A stretch of DNA of 64,000 nt, taken from Acidobacteriaceae bacterium (GTDB lineage: Bacteria; Acidobacteriota; Terriglobia; Terriglobales; Acidobacteriaceae). Under the pieces are notes generated by a model. The model saw only the letters and a list, made by a program, of their open reading frames with translations, had not been told where the DNA came from and searched no databases. Positions 29,741 to 39,937 of the stretch are shown piece by piece (position 1 is the first letter of the stretch; the number at the start of each line of letters is the position of its first letter). Location: the NCBI GenBank assembly GCA_035944135.1, contig DASZBM010000002.1:496001-560000 (forward strand), read 5' to 3'. The position numbers and the translations under genes were made by a program.

Positions 29741-32700
29741 CTATGGATTCAGGAGGTTGACAAAGAGGCGGAAGGCGCCGGGGACGGCCTCGGGGAGTTG
29801 GCGGTAGAGGGCGAAGGCGCAGTAGGTCCAGCGGCCTTTGCCGAGGGGCGTGGTGATGAGGCCGCCGCGCTGGGGGGATTGCGGGAGGATGTGCTCGGCG
29901 GGGGCGCCCGGGTCGTGGGTTTCGGTGAGGGCGGTGTAGTGGGGGTCCCAGGTGTCGAGGAATCCGTGGCCGCGCTCTTCGATCCAGTTGTTGAAGTCGG
30001 CGGGGGTTATCTTGTTGGGGGTGGTGAGGAGGGACTCGGCGGATTCGGTTTGCGGATCAGTTTTCAGTTTGGAGTTTTCAGTTGTCAGTAAGACGACCGG
30101 TGCGGTTTCGTCGATAACGCGCTCGTTGTGGTCTACCAAGGGATAGGGGGCGTCGGCGGCGGTGAACTCGGGGGTCTGGTACTGGACGACGACGTTTCCG
30201 CCGCTGCGGGCGAAGTCGAGGAGGGCGTGGGTGGGCGCGCCGTGAAGGTCGGGGTGGGCGTTGTAGGTGCGGACGCCGAGGACGACGGTGTCGAAGGCTT
30301 TGAGTTTTTCGGGCGTGAGGTCGGAGACCTTGAGGATGGTGGGGTTGAGGCCGATGGAGGCGAGGGCTGCGGGGACGTCGTCACCGGTGCCGGGGAGGTA
30401 GGCGATGCGGCGCTTGTTCTCGGTTGGGAGTTTGAGGTCGACGGGGACGACGCGGAGCGTTGCGGGTGTGTAGAAGTTGGTCCGCGGGAGGTTGCCGTAG
30501 CCGACGGCGCGGAAGCCTTCGGTGTAGGTGGTGTTGGAGATCGTGGCTTCGGCTCTGAGGGTTGATGTATTTAGAGGCGCCGGGAGCGATGTGGAGAAGG
30601 ATTCAGTTCCTGCGCGCAAGGGGCGCTGGGGTGAGCGGATGGTCCAGTCGGTTGGGGCCTGGAGGCGGAGGTCGCCTTGCGGGTGGTCTTCGGTTTCCGT
30701 GTGGACGTCGAGGTTGAGGGAGTGTGTGCCGTCGGGGATGACCTGCGCGTTGCGATCGAGGGTGAGGCTGACGGGCGGGATGATCTGGACGGGTTGCGGG
30801 CCGGAGTGAACGACGCGAAGAATATGAATGTATTGGCCCTGGTAGATAACTGTGGCAGAGGCGACGAAGGAAGATGGTGTGGACGGTGCGTTGCGAAGCG
30901 AGGGATTCACCAGGTCGTAGTATGGCTGCTCCTCATTCGGCCGAGTGAAGTATGGCCGTGAGATATGCGCAGGGTGCGACGAGATGGTGATGGAAAAATC
31001 TTTGTCAAGCGTGACGACTGCGGGCGGAATCGTTCCCAAACGCACAATGTCATGCCATGGATCGAAGGGGGTCTTGATCTCTTCATTGAAAAAACTGACT
31101 GGGACGGAAGAAGATTCGGCCAGATGAGTATGAAAGCTGACGTTCTCACCTGCGACGAGATTGCTCGTCTGCGATGTGGCATCCAGTGAGAGACCAAGCG
31201 CCATTGAGAGAGCCTCGTTCAACTGGGCGCGCTTGACGTCGAGTTCAAAGATGATTTGTGCCTTATTTACATCGTTGATCTTGCTGCTATGAACTGCACT
31301 CAGAATGGAGTCTGTTTGTGCGAGAGCCTTTGCGAGAGCGGGAGCACTCCGATCTGGATGGGCGAGGTCGTAGGAGTCACTCAACCGTTGCAGTGTGTGG
31401 TCGAGCTTATCGAGATTCAGACGGATTTCAACCGACAGCTTGTTGAGCATGCCGCCGATTCCGCCGATGGAGGTGTCGATGCCGTCGAAGAAGGATGGTT
31501 GGTGGGTGAGCGCGGGGTTGTAGGGCGCGCCTTCAGCGCTTGGTTCTCCTCTATCCGCCTTACCCAGGGCGTTGCCCTGGGCTGGTATAGAGCGCGCCGT
31601 TGGCGCTTTTGCCTTGGCCGCTGAAAAATGCGGCGTGCACAATCCGGGCGTGGGATTGGGGAGTCCGGGTCCACAAACGAACGAGCCGTAGAGATGATAG
31701 CCGACGTCGACGCGACCGGCGCGTGAGATGCGGTCGCCGCCGCCGATCTGGGAACGCTGCAGGCCGAGGCCGATGCGGGCGAATTGGACGTAGGACAGCG
31801 GCTCGCAGCCTCGTGTTGCGCTGGATGTGGGGCGCAGTGACGCAGGAAGATCGGCGGGGTTGGCGGAGCAGGTGCTGAGGAGTGGATCGGTGTCGCCCTC
31901 GTTGATGGTGACGTCTGGCGTGGGCTCGGTGGTGAAGGTCTGGCCGGTGACGTAGTTGGTGAATTCGGCGGGGACGGTTTGGCCGGTGGCGTAGTCGTAA
32001 AGGCCCTTGTCAGTGACGCGGGAGAACGGCACACGGGCGTAGACCTTGAGTGGCTGCCAGGGGAGGATGCCTTCGCGGGTGAGTTCGGGGAAGACGTTGG
32101 GGTCGCCGGCGGCTTTGAAGACCTCCTGGGCGATCTGGCCGGAGACCTGGTGCTGGCCGTGGCCGTCGGTGACGGCGCCGGAAAAGACGGAGGCGATGAC
32201 GAGTGGGCGGTAGATGCGGACGGCGCGGACGGCGTCGTAGAGGACGCGCTGATGGTTCCACTTCTGGAAGGCTTCGGCTTTGGTTTTGGTGAAGCCGAAG
32301 TCGACCTCCGTGCCGAACATCTGATCGACGCCCATGTAGCGGTCGGCGGAGAGGAGTTCCTGTGTGCGGAGGAGGCCGAGCGCGTCGTCGAAATCGCCGG
32401 TCATCTCGTTCTGGCCGCCTTCGCCGCGATTGAGGGTGAGGATGGCGACGCGCGCGCCGAGGCCGCGGGAGTAGTAGGTGAGCATGCCGCCATCTTCGTC
32501 GTCAGGGTGGGCGACGATGAGCATGAGCGAGGCGCGGGTGTTAAGGCGGCGAAGCATTTGCGCGAGGCCGAGTGCGTTGTCGGGCTGCCCATTGGCTCCG
32601 AGGCCTCCGTTGATGGGGAGCTCGCGGCCATCGCGCGGGCGGACGCGCTCCCCGGCGAGGTTGGCGGGGTCAGTGAAGCGGCCGGTGGGCTGTGGGACGG

Positions 32701-32812
32701 TGAAGGGAGTGGGGGCCTGCGCGCGGGGCTGGATTCCGTTTTGCGCCTGGGCGCGGGCCGGGGCGGTTGCGGCGAGGATGGTCGCAAGGGCGACGGGCGC
32801 GAATCGGTGCAT
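29741..32812 (-). CDS. Large exported PIG-L-family deacetylase
   Basis: A 1023-residue exported protein. A signal peptide (to about 23) is followed by the PIG-L/LmbE zinc deacetylase domain (about 90-300) with the AHPDDE motif at 101-106 and a later GHGQHQ segment with the third zinc ligand. The rest is a long beta-rich region of about 700 residues, including FDTVVLGVRTYNAHPDL near the end. Members of the family remove N-acetyl groups from amino sugars. This enlarged form is probably an envelope or extracellular glycan deacetylase. A degenerate AACTGAAAACT repeat lies inside the coding region at 30059-30090. Confidence 0.85.
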   Translation of the reverse strand: MHRFAPVALATILAATAPARAQAQNGIQPRAQAPTPFTVPQPTGRFTDPANLAGERVRPRDGRELPINGGLGANGQPDNALGLAQMLRRLNTRASLMLIVAHPDDEDGGMLTYYSRGLGARVAILTLNRGEGGQNEMTGDFDDALGLLRTQELLSADRYMGVDQMFGTEVDFGFTKTKAEAFQKWNHQRVLYDAVRAVRIYRPLVIASVFSGAVTDGHGQHQVSGQIAQEVFKAAGDPNVFPELTREGILPWQPLKVYARVPFSRVTDKGLYDYATGQTVPAEFTNYVTGQTFTTEPTPDVTINEGDTDPLLSTCSANPADLPASLRPTSSATRGCEPLSYVQFARIGLGLQRSQIGGGDRISRAGRVDVGYHLYGSFVCGPGLPNPTPGLCTPHFSAAKAKAPTARSIPAQGNALGKADRGEPSAEGAPYNPALTHQPSFFDGIDTSIGGIGGMLNKLSVEIRLNLDKLDHTLQRLSDSYDLAHPDRSAPALAKALAQTDSILSAVHSSKINDVNKAQIIFELDVKRAQLNEALSMALGLSLDATSQTSNLVAGENVSFHTHLAESSSVPVSFFNEEIKTPFDPWHDIVRLGTIPPAVVTLDKDFSITISSHPAHISRPYFTRPNEEQPYYDLVNPSLRNAPSTPSSFVASATVIYQGQYIHILRVVHSGPQPVQIIPPVSLTLDRNAQVIPDGTHSLNLDVHTETEDHPQGDLRLQAPTDWTIRSPQRPLRAGTESFSTSLPAPLNTSTLRAEATISNTTYTEGFRAVGYGNLPRTNFYTPATLRVVPVDLKLPTENKRRIAYLPGTGDDVPAALASIGLNPTILKVSDLTPEKLKAFDTVVLGVRTYNAHPDLHGAPTHALLDFARSGGNVVVQYQTPEFTAADAPYPLVDHNERVIDETAPVVLLTTENSKLKTDPQTESAESLLTTPNKITPADFNNWIEERGHGFLDTWDPHYTALTETHDPGAPAEHILPQSPQRGGLITTPLGKGRWTYCAFALYRQLPEAVPGAFRLFVNLLNP

Positions 32813-32858
32813 GAGGTTTAGATTCGCACAGAGTTGGGGGGATGCGGCATCGTGCTAG

Positions 32859-32928
32859 CCCACTCATGCGCGATGAGACGCGCATGAATGGGGCACCCGG
32901 CATCCGGCGTCGCGAAGATGGGGCACCC
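32859..32928. repeat. REP-like palindrome, copy f, with a half copy
   Basis: Left arm CCCACTCATGCGC, loop GATGAGAC and right arm GCGCATGAATGGGG are followed by CACCC. A second right-hand half (GATGGGGCACCC) lies at 32918-32928. It belongs to the family at 3856, 59411, 59472, 60112 and 62838. Confidence 0.75.
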
Positions 32929-32950
32929 GGATTTGTTGTGCACGGAAGGC

Positions 32951-33598
32951 TCAGGCGCGGCGGTGGGTAAGTTCGCGGCGGTTGAAGGCGAGGTCGCAGC
33001 CGACGAGCATGAGGATGCAGACGTAGGCGTCCCACCAGGCGAAGTGGGGTCCTGGCATGTTCTCGAAGCGGGGCCAGAGGTTGAGCAGGCGGTTGACGAT
33101 GAAGGTGAAGGTGAGGGCGTAGGAGCGGATCATCCACTGGCGATGGACGGCGATCTGGCGGTTGCGCGCGGTGATGAAGGCGGCGAGGGTGCAGAGGATC
33201 CAGAGAGAGATCTGGACGATGACGCCGGCGAAGTCGTCGCGGCCGAGCTCGATGAAGAAGGCGAATGTGGCGGCGGCGAGGACGGAAAACACATAGACGC
33301 GGCCGAGGATGCGGTGGAGTTGAAGGTGGCGGGCGCGGAGGCGCGAGGAGAACTGGATGGGGCCGGCGATGAAGGCGGCGGAGGCGAAGAGGGCGTGCGG
33401 GATGAGGAGGGCGCGGTCGTGGATGATGACGAGGCGGTAGGCGTGGTAGAGCGGGTAGTCGAAGGCGATGAAGAGGTCAGTGGTGATGAAGACGAAGAGC
33501 GACGCGATGGCCATGAAGAGCCAGAGGGTGTGCTTGGTCGAGAGACGGCGCGAGGGTGTGGACCGCGCAGGCGGAAGCGTGCTGCTGGGTGCAGCCAT
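32951..33598 (-). CDS. DUF2306 membrane protein
   Basis: A 215-residue protein with six or so membrane helices. The stretches YRLVIIHDRALLIPHALFA, RARHLQLHRILGRVYVFSV and IAVHRQWMIRSYALTF carry the conserved His and Arg residues of DUF2306, which resembles ferric-reductase-like or cytochrome b561-like membrane proteins. Heme binding is possible but not shown. It faces the APC permease gene divergently and appears to stand alone. Confidence 0.82.
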   Translation of the reverse strand: MAAPSSTLPPARSTPSRRLSTKHTLWLFMAIASLFVFITTDLFIAFDYPLYHAYRLVIIHDRALLIPHALFASAAFIAGPIQFSSRLRARHLQLHRILGRVYVFSVLAAATFAFFIELGRDDFAGVIVQISLWILCTLAAFITARNRQIAVHRQWMIRSYALTFTFIVNRLLNLWPRFENMPGPHFAWWDAYVCILMLVGCDLAFNRRELTHRRA

Positions 33599-33701
33599 TG
33601 GTCGGCGACTCCAGGATGAGGTTGTGGCCCGGTGAAGGAAGCGTATGCGAGTGAGTGTGATTTGTCGATGAGAATGTGTTGTGGGTCATAGACTTGCTGG
33701 A

Positions 33702-35057
33702 ATGAATGGTGGGGAACAGAGGCTGGAGCGGACGCTGACGCTGCGGGGAGCGGTGACGCTGAACCTGTTGGACATGATCGGCGTGGGGCCGTTTATTACG
33801 CTGCCTCTGCTGATTGGGGCGATGGGCGGGCCGCAGGCGATGGTGGGATGGGTGCTGGGTGCGCTGCTCGCCGCGTGCGATGGGATGGTGTGGGCGGAGC
33901 TGGGTGCGGCGATGCCCGAGGCGGGTGGGACGTATGCGTATCTGCACGAGATGTATCCGGGGCGCGTGGGCAGGTGGTTGAGTTTTCTGTTTGCGTTTCA
34001 GTTGTTGTTGTCGGCGCCGCTGAGTGTGGCGAGTGGGTGCATTGGCGTGGCGATGTATGCAGGCGCGGTGGTGCCGGGGCTTGCCGGGCATGCGGTGTGG
34101 GTTGCGGTGGCCAGTGTGGTGGTCGCTGTGGCGTTGCAGTATCGGCGGCTGAGTGGCGTGAAGCGCGTGGCGCAGGGGCTGCTGGTGGTGGTGCTGGCGA
34201 CGATCGCGTGGACGGTGGTGACGGGCGTGTGGCGTGGCGAGTGGGCTCGGGTGGTGGCGGTGCCGAGTGGCGCGTTTCATCTGGATGCGGGATTTTTTGC
34301 GGGGCTGGCGAGCGCGATGCTGTGGGCGACGTATGACTACTGGGGTTATTACAACGTGACGTTTCTTGGTGGCGAGGCGAAGGATCCGGGGAGGGTGATT
34401 CCGCGGGCGGTGTTGTGGTCGATTGCGATTGTGGCGGTGCTGTATCTGGCGCTGAATGCGAGTGTGCTGAGTGTGATGGGCGCGCCGGGGTTGATGAAGG
34501 CGCAGCGGCCGGAGATTCGGCAGGCGATGCTGTCGGAGTTCATGCGGATGGCGTATGCGCCCATGGTTGGTGTGGGCGCGGCGGCGGTGTTGGGGAGGAT
34601 TGCCGCGGTGCTGGTGATGGTGACGGCGTTCGGGAGTGTGTTCTCGCTGCTACTGGGGTACTCGCGCATACCGTATGCGGCGGCGAGGGATGGGAACTTT
34701 CCGGCGGTGTTTGGGAGGCTGCATGCGAAGGGGCGGTTTCCGTATGTGTCGCTGTTGACGCTGGCGGGCGTGGCGGCGGTGTGCTGCTTTTTCTCGCTGG
34801 CGCATGTGATTGCGGCGCTGGTAGTGGTGCGGATTGTGATGCAGTTTTCGCTGCAGCATGTGGGCGTGATGTTGTTGAGGAAGAGAAGGCCTGAGATGAA
34901 GCGGCCGTTTCGGATGTGGATGTATCCGGTGCCGCCGATTGTGGCGCTGGTGGGGTTTGCGTACATCGTGTTTGTGCGGAGGGGGTCTGGGACGGACTTG
35001 ATGATTGCGGGTGCGGTGGTGGTAACGGGGACGGTGGTGTTTTTTGTGAGGTCCTAG
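33702..35057 (+). CDS. APC-family amino acid permease
   Basis: A 451-residue permease with about 12 membrane helices. It begins [29 protein letters not shown], the APC helix 1 region with its unwound G-V-G, then [15 protein letters not shown] of helix 3. Such carriers take up amino acids or amines by proton or exchange coupling; the substrate is not evident. The ATG at 33702 fits the usual short N-terminus, but the ribosome site is weak and a GTG 21 bases upstream is possible. Confidence 0.88.
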   Translation: MNGGEQRLERTLTLRGAVTLNLLDMIGVGPFITLPLLIGAMGGPQAMVGWVLGALLAACDGMVWAELGAAMPEAGGTYAYLHEMYPGRVGRWLSFLFAFQLLLSAPLSVASGCIGVAMYAGAVVPGLAGHAVWVAVASVVVAVALQYRRLSGVKRVAQGLLVVVLATIAWTVVTGVWRGEWARVVAVPSGAFHLDAGFFAGLASAMLWATYDYWGYYNVTFLGGEAKDPGRVIPRAVLWSIAIVAVLYLALNASVLSVMGAPGLMKAQRPEIRQAMLSEFMRMAYAPMVGVGAAAVLGRIAAVLVMVTAFGSVFSLLLGYSRIPYAAARDGNFPAVFGRLHAKGRFPYVSLLTLAGVAAVCCFFSLAHVIAALVVVRIVMQFSLQHVGVMLLRKRRPEMKRPFRMWMYPVPPIVALVGFAYIVFVRRGSGTDLMIAGAVVVTGTVVFFVRS

Positions 35058-35119
35058 ATGCAATCCGAGCGGCGTGGTCAGAGCGTATCGTTATAGGGAA
35101 GGCGCGAGGAAGGCTGCGT

Positions 35120-36064
35120 ATGTTGATCAGGACGAAGAAGGAGATTGCGTCGTCGGAGATTACTCCGAAGGAGACGTACAGGGCGTTTCAGATGAGCCGG
35201 CGAAGGCTGCTGACGGGAATGGGCGCGGTGGGAGCGGCGGCCGTGCTTCCGGACGCGGCGTGGGGACTGGACAAGCTGAAGACGGTGCCGTCGAACTATA
35301 ACGTGACGGACCGGGATGTAACGCCGGAGGCGAAGGCGCAGAGCTACAACAATTTTTATGAGTTCGGAACGGATAAGAGCGATCCGTCGCACAATGCGGG
35401 GAAGATGAAGATCCGGCCGTGGACGGTGAAGATCGAAGGGCTGGTGAACAAGCCGCAGACGGTGAACATCGACGACATCATCAACTACAGGCCGATTGAG
35501 AACCGCGTGTACAGGTTTAGATGCGTTGAGGCGTGGTCGATGGTGATTCCGTGGGATGGGTATCCGCTGAGCGAGTTCATCAAGTTTGCGGACCCGCTGC
35601 CGAGCGCGAAGTATGTGCAGTTCATTACGACGGACAAAGGGCGGGGAATGAGTCTTCCGGGCGGATTTGATTGGCCGTACTCGGAGGGGCTGCGGATGGA
35701 TGAGGCGATGCATCCGCTGACGCTGCTGACGTTCGGGAGTTATGGCGAGGTGCTGTCGAACCAGCAGGGCGCGCCGATTCGGGTGATTGTCCCGTGGAAG
35801 TATGGGTTCAAGTCGGCGAAGTCGATTGTGAAGATACGGTTTGTGGACAAGCAGCCGCACACTTTGTGGAATGATTCGGCGCCGGATGAGTATGGGTTTT
35901 ATTCGAATGTGAATCCGCACGTGGACCATCCGCGGTGGTCGCAGGCGCATGAACGGTTTCTTGGTCCTGGATTCCTGCCGAAGAATATTCCGACGCAGAT
36001 GTTCAACGGGTACGACGAGGTTGCGTCGTTATATGCAGGGATGGATTTGAAGAAGAATTATTGA
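35120..36064 (+). CDS. msrP: Protein-methionine-sulfoxide reductase catalytic subunit MsrP
   Basis: A 314-residue periplasmic molybdoenzyme that reduces methionine sulfoxide in oxidised envelope proteins. A Tat signal with [10 protein letters not shown] lies after a long basic lead (about 26-45). The sulfite-oxidase fold follows, and the molybdenum-ligating Cys lies in [15 protein letters not shown]. The start ATG at 35120 has GAGGAAGG six bases upstream. msrQ follows about 100 bases later and would feed it electrons. Confidence 0.95.
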   Translation: MLIRTKKEIASSEITPKETYRAFQMSRRRLLTGMGAVGAAAVLPDAAWGLDKLKTVPSNYNVTDRDVTPEAKAQSYNNFYEFGTDKSDPSHNAGKMKIRPWTVKIEGLVNKPQTVNIDDIINYRPIENRVYRFRCVEAWSMVIPWDGYPLSEFIKFADPLPSAKYVQFITTDKGRGMSLPGGFDWPYSEGLRMDEAMHPLTLLTFGSYGEVLSNQQGAPIRVIVPWKYGFKSAKSIVKIRFVDKQPHTLWNDSAPDEYGFYSNVNPHVDHPRWSQAHERFLGPGFLPKNIPTQMFNGYDEVASLYAGMDLKKNY

Positions 36065-36070
36065 GGCGCG

Positions 36071-36102
36071 AGTGGTTAGTGGTCAGTGGTTAGTCGTTAG
36101 TA
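36071..36102. repeat. Short TTAGT/GGTCAGT tandem repeat
   Basis: Tandem AGTGGTTAGT-GGTCAGT-GGTTAGTCGTTAGT units lie in the gap between msrP and msrQ. The same motif is at 1639 and 51929. Confidence 0.55.
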
Positions 36103-36166
36103 GCTCAGCTCCAGAGTGGCTGTGAAGCTGAATTTTTGATTCCTGGGTTGTGATCTCTTCTTACGA

Positions 36167-36886
36167 ATGCCAAGTAAAGCGATTCCATATTTGAAGGTGG
36201 TGGTGCACATTTTGTGCCTGCTGCCGTTTGCGTACCTGCTGCATCTGTATCGCGATGGGCAGTTGGCGACGTTTGCCGATCCGGTGAATTACATTACGCA
36301 TTTCACCGGCGACTGGGCGCTGTGGCTGCTGCTGGTGACGCTCGCGGTGACGCCGGTTCGGCGGCTGCATCGGTCGCTCGGCTGGCTGATTCGGTTTCGC
36401 AGGATGCTGGGGCTGTATTGCTTTTTCTATGCGTGCCTCCACCTGGCGACGTATGTGTTTCTGTTCTCCGGGTACGACACGGCAGCGGCGATTGCGGGAT
36501 TGCGTGCCGGACATCTCGTTGAGCCGTGGCGTCAGCTTGTGCTCATTTGGCCGAGCATGCTGGACGATGCGGAGAAGCGGCGGTTCATCCAGGTGGGCCT
36601 GGCGGCGTGGATCATTCTGCTGGCGCTGGCGGTGACGAGTCCGCAGCGCGTGCTGCGCGCGATGGGCGGTCCCGCGTGGAATAAGCTGCACCGGCTTATT
36701 TATGTCGCCGGAGTTCTTGCGGTGATTCATTACTGGTGGCTGGTGAAGAGCGGAGTGCGGACGCCGTGGAAGGTGACGGCGGTTCTGGCTGTGCTGCTGC
36801 TGTGGAGAGTCGGGCTGGCAGTGGCGAAGAGAATGCCGCGGCCCGTGGTAGCGAAGGCGCCTGAAGGTATGCGCGAAAGTTCGTAG
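36167..36886 (+). CDS. msrQ: Heme-binding membrane subunit MsrQ (YedZ)
   Basis: A 239-residue membrane protein with six helices of the ferric-reductase-like fold. His residues that bind b-type heme lie in VNYITHFTGDWAL, ACLHLATYVF and WNKLHRLIYVAGVLAVIHYWW. It passes electrons from a quinone or flavin donor to MsrP. It lies directly downstream of msrP on the same strand, so the two form the usual msrPQ unit, with a TTAGT repeat in the spacer. Confidence 0.95.
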   Translation: MPSKAIPYLKVVVHILCLLPFAYLLHLYRDGQLATFADPVNYITHFTGDWALWLLLVTLAVTPVRRLHRSLGWLIRFRRMLGLYCFFYACLHLATYVFLFSGYDTAAAIAGLRAGHLVEPWRQLVLIWPSMLDDAEKRRFIQVGLAAWIILLALAVTSPQRVLRAMGGPAWNKLHRLIYVAGVLAVIHYWWLVKSGVRTPWKVTAVLAVLLLWRVGLAVAKRMPRPVVAKAPEGMRESS

Positions 36887-36981
36887 GGGTCAGATCTTCC
36901 GAGGCGATTTTGCCGATTCTGCCGGGAGGGTGCGACCATTTCGAGTTGTAGAGTCGTGACCTTCAACTTTGGAGTTTCGCC

Positions 36982-37593
36982 ATGCGGACATCGATTCAGA
37001 AGTTCCTTGTCGTGTATTCGGCTGTTGTGAGTACGGTGTTGCTCGGTGTCGTTCTGATGGGCGCGAAGAAGGGCATCCAGGAGTTCGACGAGCTGCGCGT
37101 GCATCGGATCGATGTTGTGGAACCCGACGGCACGCTGCGCATGGTGATCTCGAATAAGAACAGGCTGCCGCCGGTGATCATCAAGGGGAAAGAGCAACCC
37201 GAGAATGGGGAGCGGAGACCCCAGGCCGGGATGATCTTTTACAACGACGAAGGGACGGAGGACGGCGGACTGATCTTCGGCGGAAAGAAGAACGAGAAGG
37301 GCGAGGTGGTGGACTCCGGCGGCAGTTTGTCGTTCGACAAGTATGGCGCGGGCCAGAACATTGAGCTTGCAGGTGTGGACGATAAGGACAACCAGTTTGC
37401 CGGTCTGGCTGTGAGCCAGGGCGGTCAAAGGATATGGATCGGCCATGCAACCCCCGGGGTTGCCAGCGTTTCGCTTACGGATGCCAATGGGAAGAACCGG
37501 ATTGTGATGCAGGTGGGACCGGACGGAACGCCGAGTCTCGGCTTCTTCGACGCTCAGGGACATTTAGTGCAGGAGCTGGCGCCGAGGCGATAG
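36982..37593 (+). CDS. Membrane-anchored protein of unknown function
   Basis: A 203-residue protein with one N-terminal helix (about 8-27) and no obvious cleavage site. The outer part is built of repeated beta strands with Gly/Asp turns: RIDVVEPDGTLRMVISNK, QAGMIFYNDEGTEDGGLIF and SLTDANGKNRIVMQVGPDGTPSLGF. This suggests a small beta-solenoid or beta-barrel fold. I do not recognise an enzyme motif. It stands alone between msrQ and a convergent gene. Confidence 0.65.
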   Translation: MRTSIQKFLVVYSAVVSTVLLGVVLMGAKKGIQEFDELRVHRIDVVEPDGTLRMVISNKNRLPPVIIKGKEQPENGERRPQAGMIFYNDEGTEDGGLIFGGKKNEKGEVVDSGGSLSFDKYGAGQNIELAGVDDKDNQFAGLAVSQGGQRIWIGHATPGVASVSLTDANGKNRIVMQVGPDGTPSLGFFDAQGHLVQELAPRR

Positions 37594-37643
37594 TTGAGTC
37601 GCCCTCCCAAAGTGTGGCGGCGCGCACGAGCTGCGAGAGACTC

Positions 37644-38951
37644 CTAGTGGTTGTTTTCGGGCGAGGGGTTGGCGGCTGGTGCGGTGTTCGAGGACTGATT
37701 GGGTGTGGGCTGCGCGATCTGCAGTTGAACGGTGAGATCGGTGATGTCGGTGTCTTTGACGAGGACGGTTGTGGTTTTGTCCGCGAATATGTGGGAGTTC
37801 TGAAGAGCGGCGGCATCGATCGGAGCGTTCTCAGGGTACTGAGAGGGAAGAGTTCCGTTCATCGCTCCGGTGACGGACAGGTTGTAGGTTCCTGAAGGTA
37901 CCTCGGGAAAGGCGAAGGTTCCATCGCGGCCCGGCGCGGAGTGGAGGACGAACGAGTCATCGGAGGTATCGGTGAGCGTGAGAGCGCCGGCAAAGATAGG
38001 AGTGCCGTCCAGTGTTGTGAGCTGACCCTGGACGCGGTGAAAGGCGAAGACAGGGATGGTGATCTCAACTCCGGTGACGTCATCTCCCGCACGGAGCTCG
38101 TAGGTCTTCGCATTGTTTTTGTGGAGCGTGTCGCCGCTGTAGATACGAATAGACCGCGGGTTACCAACCATACCGAAGATCATGCCGAAGCCGTCTCCGT
38201 CGCCATCGGAGAGATTCCCAGCGGGTTCGATGGCTGCTATGCGATATGTTCCTGACTTGATGCCGGAGATGCGGAAGTTGCCCTGGTCGTCGGTGCCCTG
38301 GCTCTGGTGGAGAAAGAAGCCGCGAACGAGAGCGCCGGCGTTGATGTCGGGTGTGTTGGGATCGGGCTTTTTTGTCGGGGACTTCGCGTGGATGTCTTCG
38401 ACGTTGAGCAGGATCTGCGTTGCGGGCGAGCCGTCGGAATAGAGGACACGTCCGCTGATGCTGGCGCCACGCTCGAGCGAGACATCCATGTGCGCGGTCT
38501 CGTTGTCGCGCACGGAGACGACGCCGTTCTGGACGAGGCGCTGGCGCATCTCGTCTTCGTTGGGGCCGCTCGCCTGGTCGATCTGGAGGTCATCGAAGGG
38601 CGAGAGGTAGCCGGGCAGGAGAGCGATGACGGTGTAGTCGCCGGGACGAAGATGCGGGAGTGTATAGGTGCCGTCGAGGCCGACGCGAGACATCGAGGTG
38701 CTGAGATTTACGTCGGGGCGGCCCTTCTTCGGGATGCCCTGGGCCATGACCATGGCGCCGCGCGCGGGACGATGGGTGTCGTTGCAGTAGACGGTTCCGG
38801 TGATGGCGGCAGTGGCGGGCGGCTGCACGGGAGGCTTGATTTGCGAAGGTTGAGTTGCAGGCGCGTCGTTCGTGGGTTCGTCCGGCGTTTGGGCGAGTAG
38901 AGGAGTGGAGAGGCAGACCAGAAGGAGAGCCAGAACGAGCCGCGGTCGCAT
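37644..38951 (-). CDS. Exported carboxypeptidase-regulatory-like domain protein
   Basis: A 435-residue exported protein. The signal peptide RPRLVLALLLVCLSTPLLAQ (cleavage near 20) leads to a Pro/Ala-rich linker and three or four CarboxypepD_reg-like beta-sandwich modules. These are recognisable by segments such as ITGTVYCNDTHRPARGAMV, LDGTYTLPHLRPGDYTVIALLPGY and DGTFAFPEVPSGTYNLSV. Such modules are common in TonB-dependent and adhesive proteins of this group. The ATG at 38951 is preferred because upstream in-frame codons give no sensible leader. Function is unknown beyond extracellular binding or scaffolding. Confidence 0.78.
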   Translation of the reverse strand: MRPRLVLALLLVCLSTPLLAQTPDEPTNDAPATQPSQIKPPVQPPATAAITGTVYCNDTHRPARGAMVMAQGIPKKGRPDVNLSTSMSRVGLDGTYTLPHLRPGDYTVIALLPGYLSPFDDLQIDQASGPNEDEMRQRLVQNGVVSVRDNETAHMDVSLERGASISGRVLYSDGSPATQILLNVEDIHAKSPTKKPDPNTPDINAGALVRGFFLHQSQGTDDQGNFRISGIKSGTYRIAAIEPAGNLSDGDGDGFGMIFGMVGNPRSIRIYSGDTLHKNNAKTYELRAGDDVTGVEITIPVFAFHRVQGQLTTLDGTPIFAGALTLTDTSDDSFVLHSAPGRDGTFAFPEVPSGTYNLSVTGAMNGTLPSQYPENAPIDAAALQNSHIFADKTTTVLVKDTDITDLTVQLQIAQPTPNQSSNTAPAANPSPENNH

Positions 38952-39042
38952 GGTGCGGACAAGTGTACGCGCAGGGTGTTGAAGGGTGGTGACGCGCTGA
39001 GCTGGTTTTGGCTTTTGGATTCTTGCGCTGCGATTCGCGGTT

Positions 39043-39915
39043 TCAGTGTTCGGCGACGTCGCCGCGCAGGGCAGACCACAGTGTCTGAATGCTGGAGAGC
39101 GCAACTGCGGCGAGGACAATGCCAGTAAGGACGAAGGGCGGACGCTGATCGCGTGGCAGTACGTTGGCATGGTTGAGCGCGACTGCACCTGCGACGAACA
39201 GCGGGAGGGCAAGCCATGCCACAGTATTTCGAACACGTGGCGAGATGGAACTGATTTTTGCGGACAGAACGCCGGCGAGGGAGAGAAAAACGGCGAAGAG
39301 CGGAAAGCGCAGCAGAGCCTCTGACGCGGACTGCAGAATGTTCTGGACGAGGAAGGCGTGTGCATCGTGCATGCCGCTGGCGGCGAAGGGCTGCTGCAGT
39401 GGCAGCTCCGCACGAGCGGCAAAGACAAGATGCAGGCAGACAGCGGAACAAAGGAAGAGCGGCATGGCGACGACGACGCAACAAACGCCGGCGAAGATCG
39501 CGTGCGGAGTTGAATGTGTGTCAGCCCACGTGGCGGAGCCGGTGGCTGCGAGGATGGCGATGGCGAGGAAGACGGGAGCGATGATCAGCGCGAAGGGGCG
39601 GACCGGGATGAAGAGCTCGACGACGTCATTGGCGACCAGAACAGCGGCGAGCAGGAGGCCCAGCTTCGCGCCGACATGGAAGACGCGGTTCCAAGCTGCG
39701 CTGCGTTGAGTCGAAGCCCAGAGCACGGCCGCAGCGTAGATGGTGATGAGTACGAGGTTGAGCCAAAGCAGGCGGGTGCCGGGACCGTGCAGGCTTGCAG
39801 CATCGTCGACCGCGGCGCCGACGAGCATAGCCGTGAGCAGCAGCAAGCACGGGAACACGACCTGAGCGAAGGAGCGGCCCGGGGCCACTGTTCGTGCATT
39901 GGATCGTGCAGGCAC
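39043..39915 (-). CDS. Multi-pass membrane protein of unknown function
   Basis: A 290-residue protein with about eight membrane helices. The helices are regular and alanine/leucine/valine-rich, without a recognised transport or enzyme motif. The GTG at 39915 starts just before the first helix. In-frame codons further upstream overlap the PIG-L gene. It follows that gene by 22 bases on the same strand, so the two are probably one transcript. Confidence 0.6.
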   Translation of the reverse strand: MPARSNARTVAPGRSFAQVVFPCLLLLTAMLVGAAVDDAASLHGPGTRLLWLNLVLITIYAAAVLWASTQRSAAWNRVFHVGAKLGLLLAAVLVANDVVELFIPVRPFALIIAPVFLAIAILAATGSATWADTHSTPHAIFAGVCCVVVAMPLFLCSAVCLHLVFAARAELPLQQPFAASGMHDAHAFLVQNILQSASEALLRFPLFAVFLSLAGVLSAKISSISPRVRNTVAWLALPLFVAGAVALNHANVLPRDQRPPFVLTGIVLAAVALSSIQTLWSALRGDVAEH

Positions 39916-39937
39916 GCAGCGATTGTAGACCTGCGAT

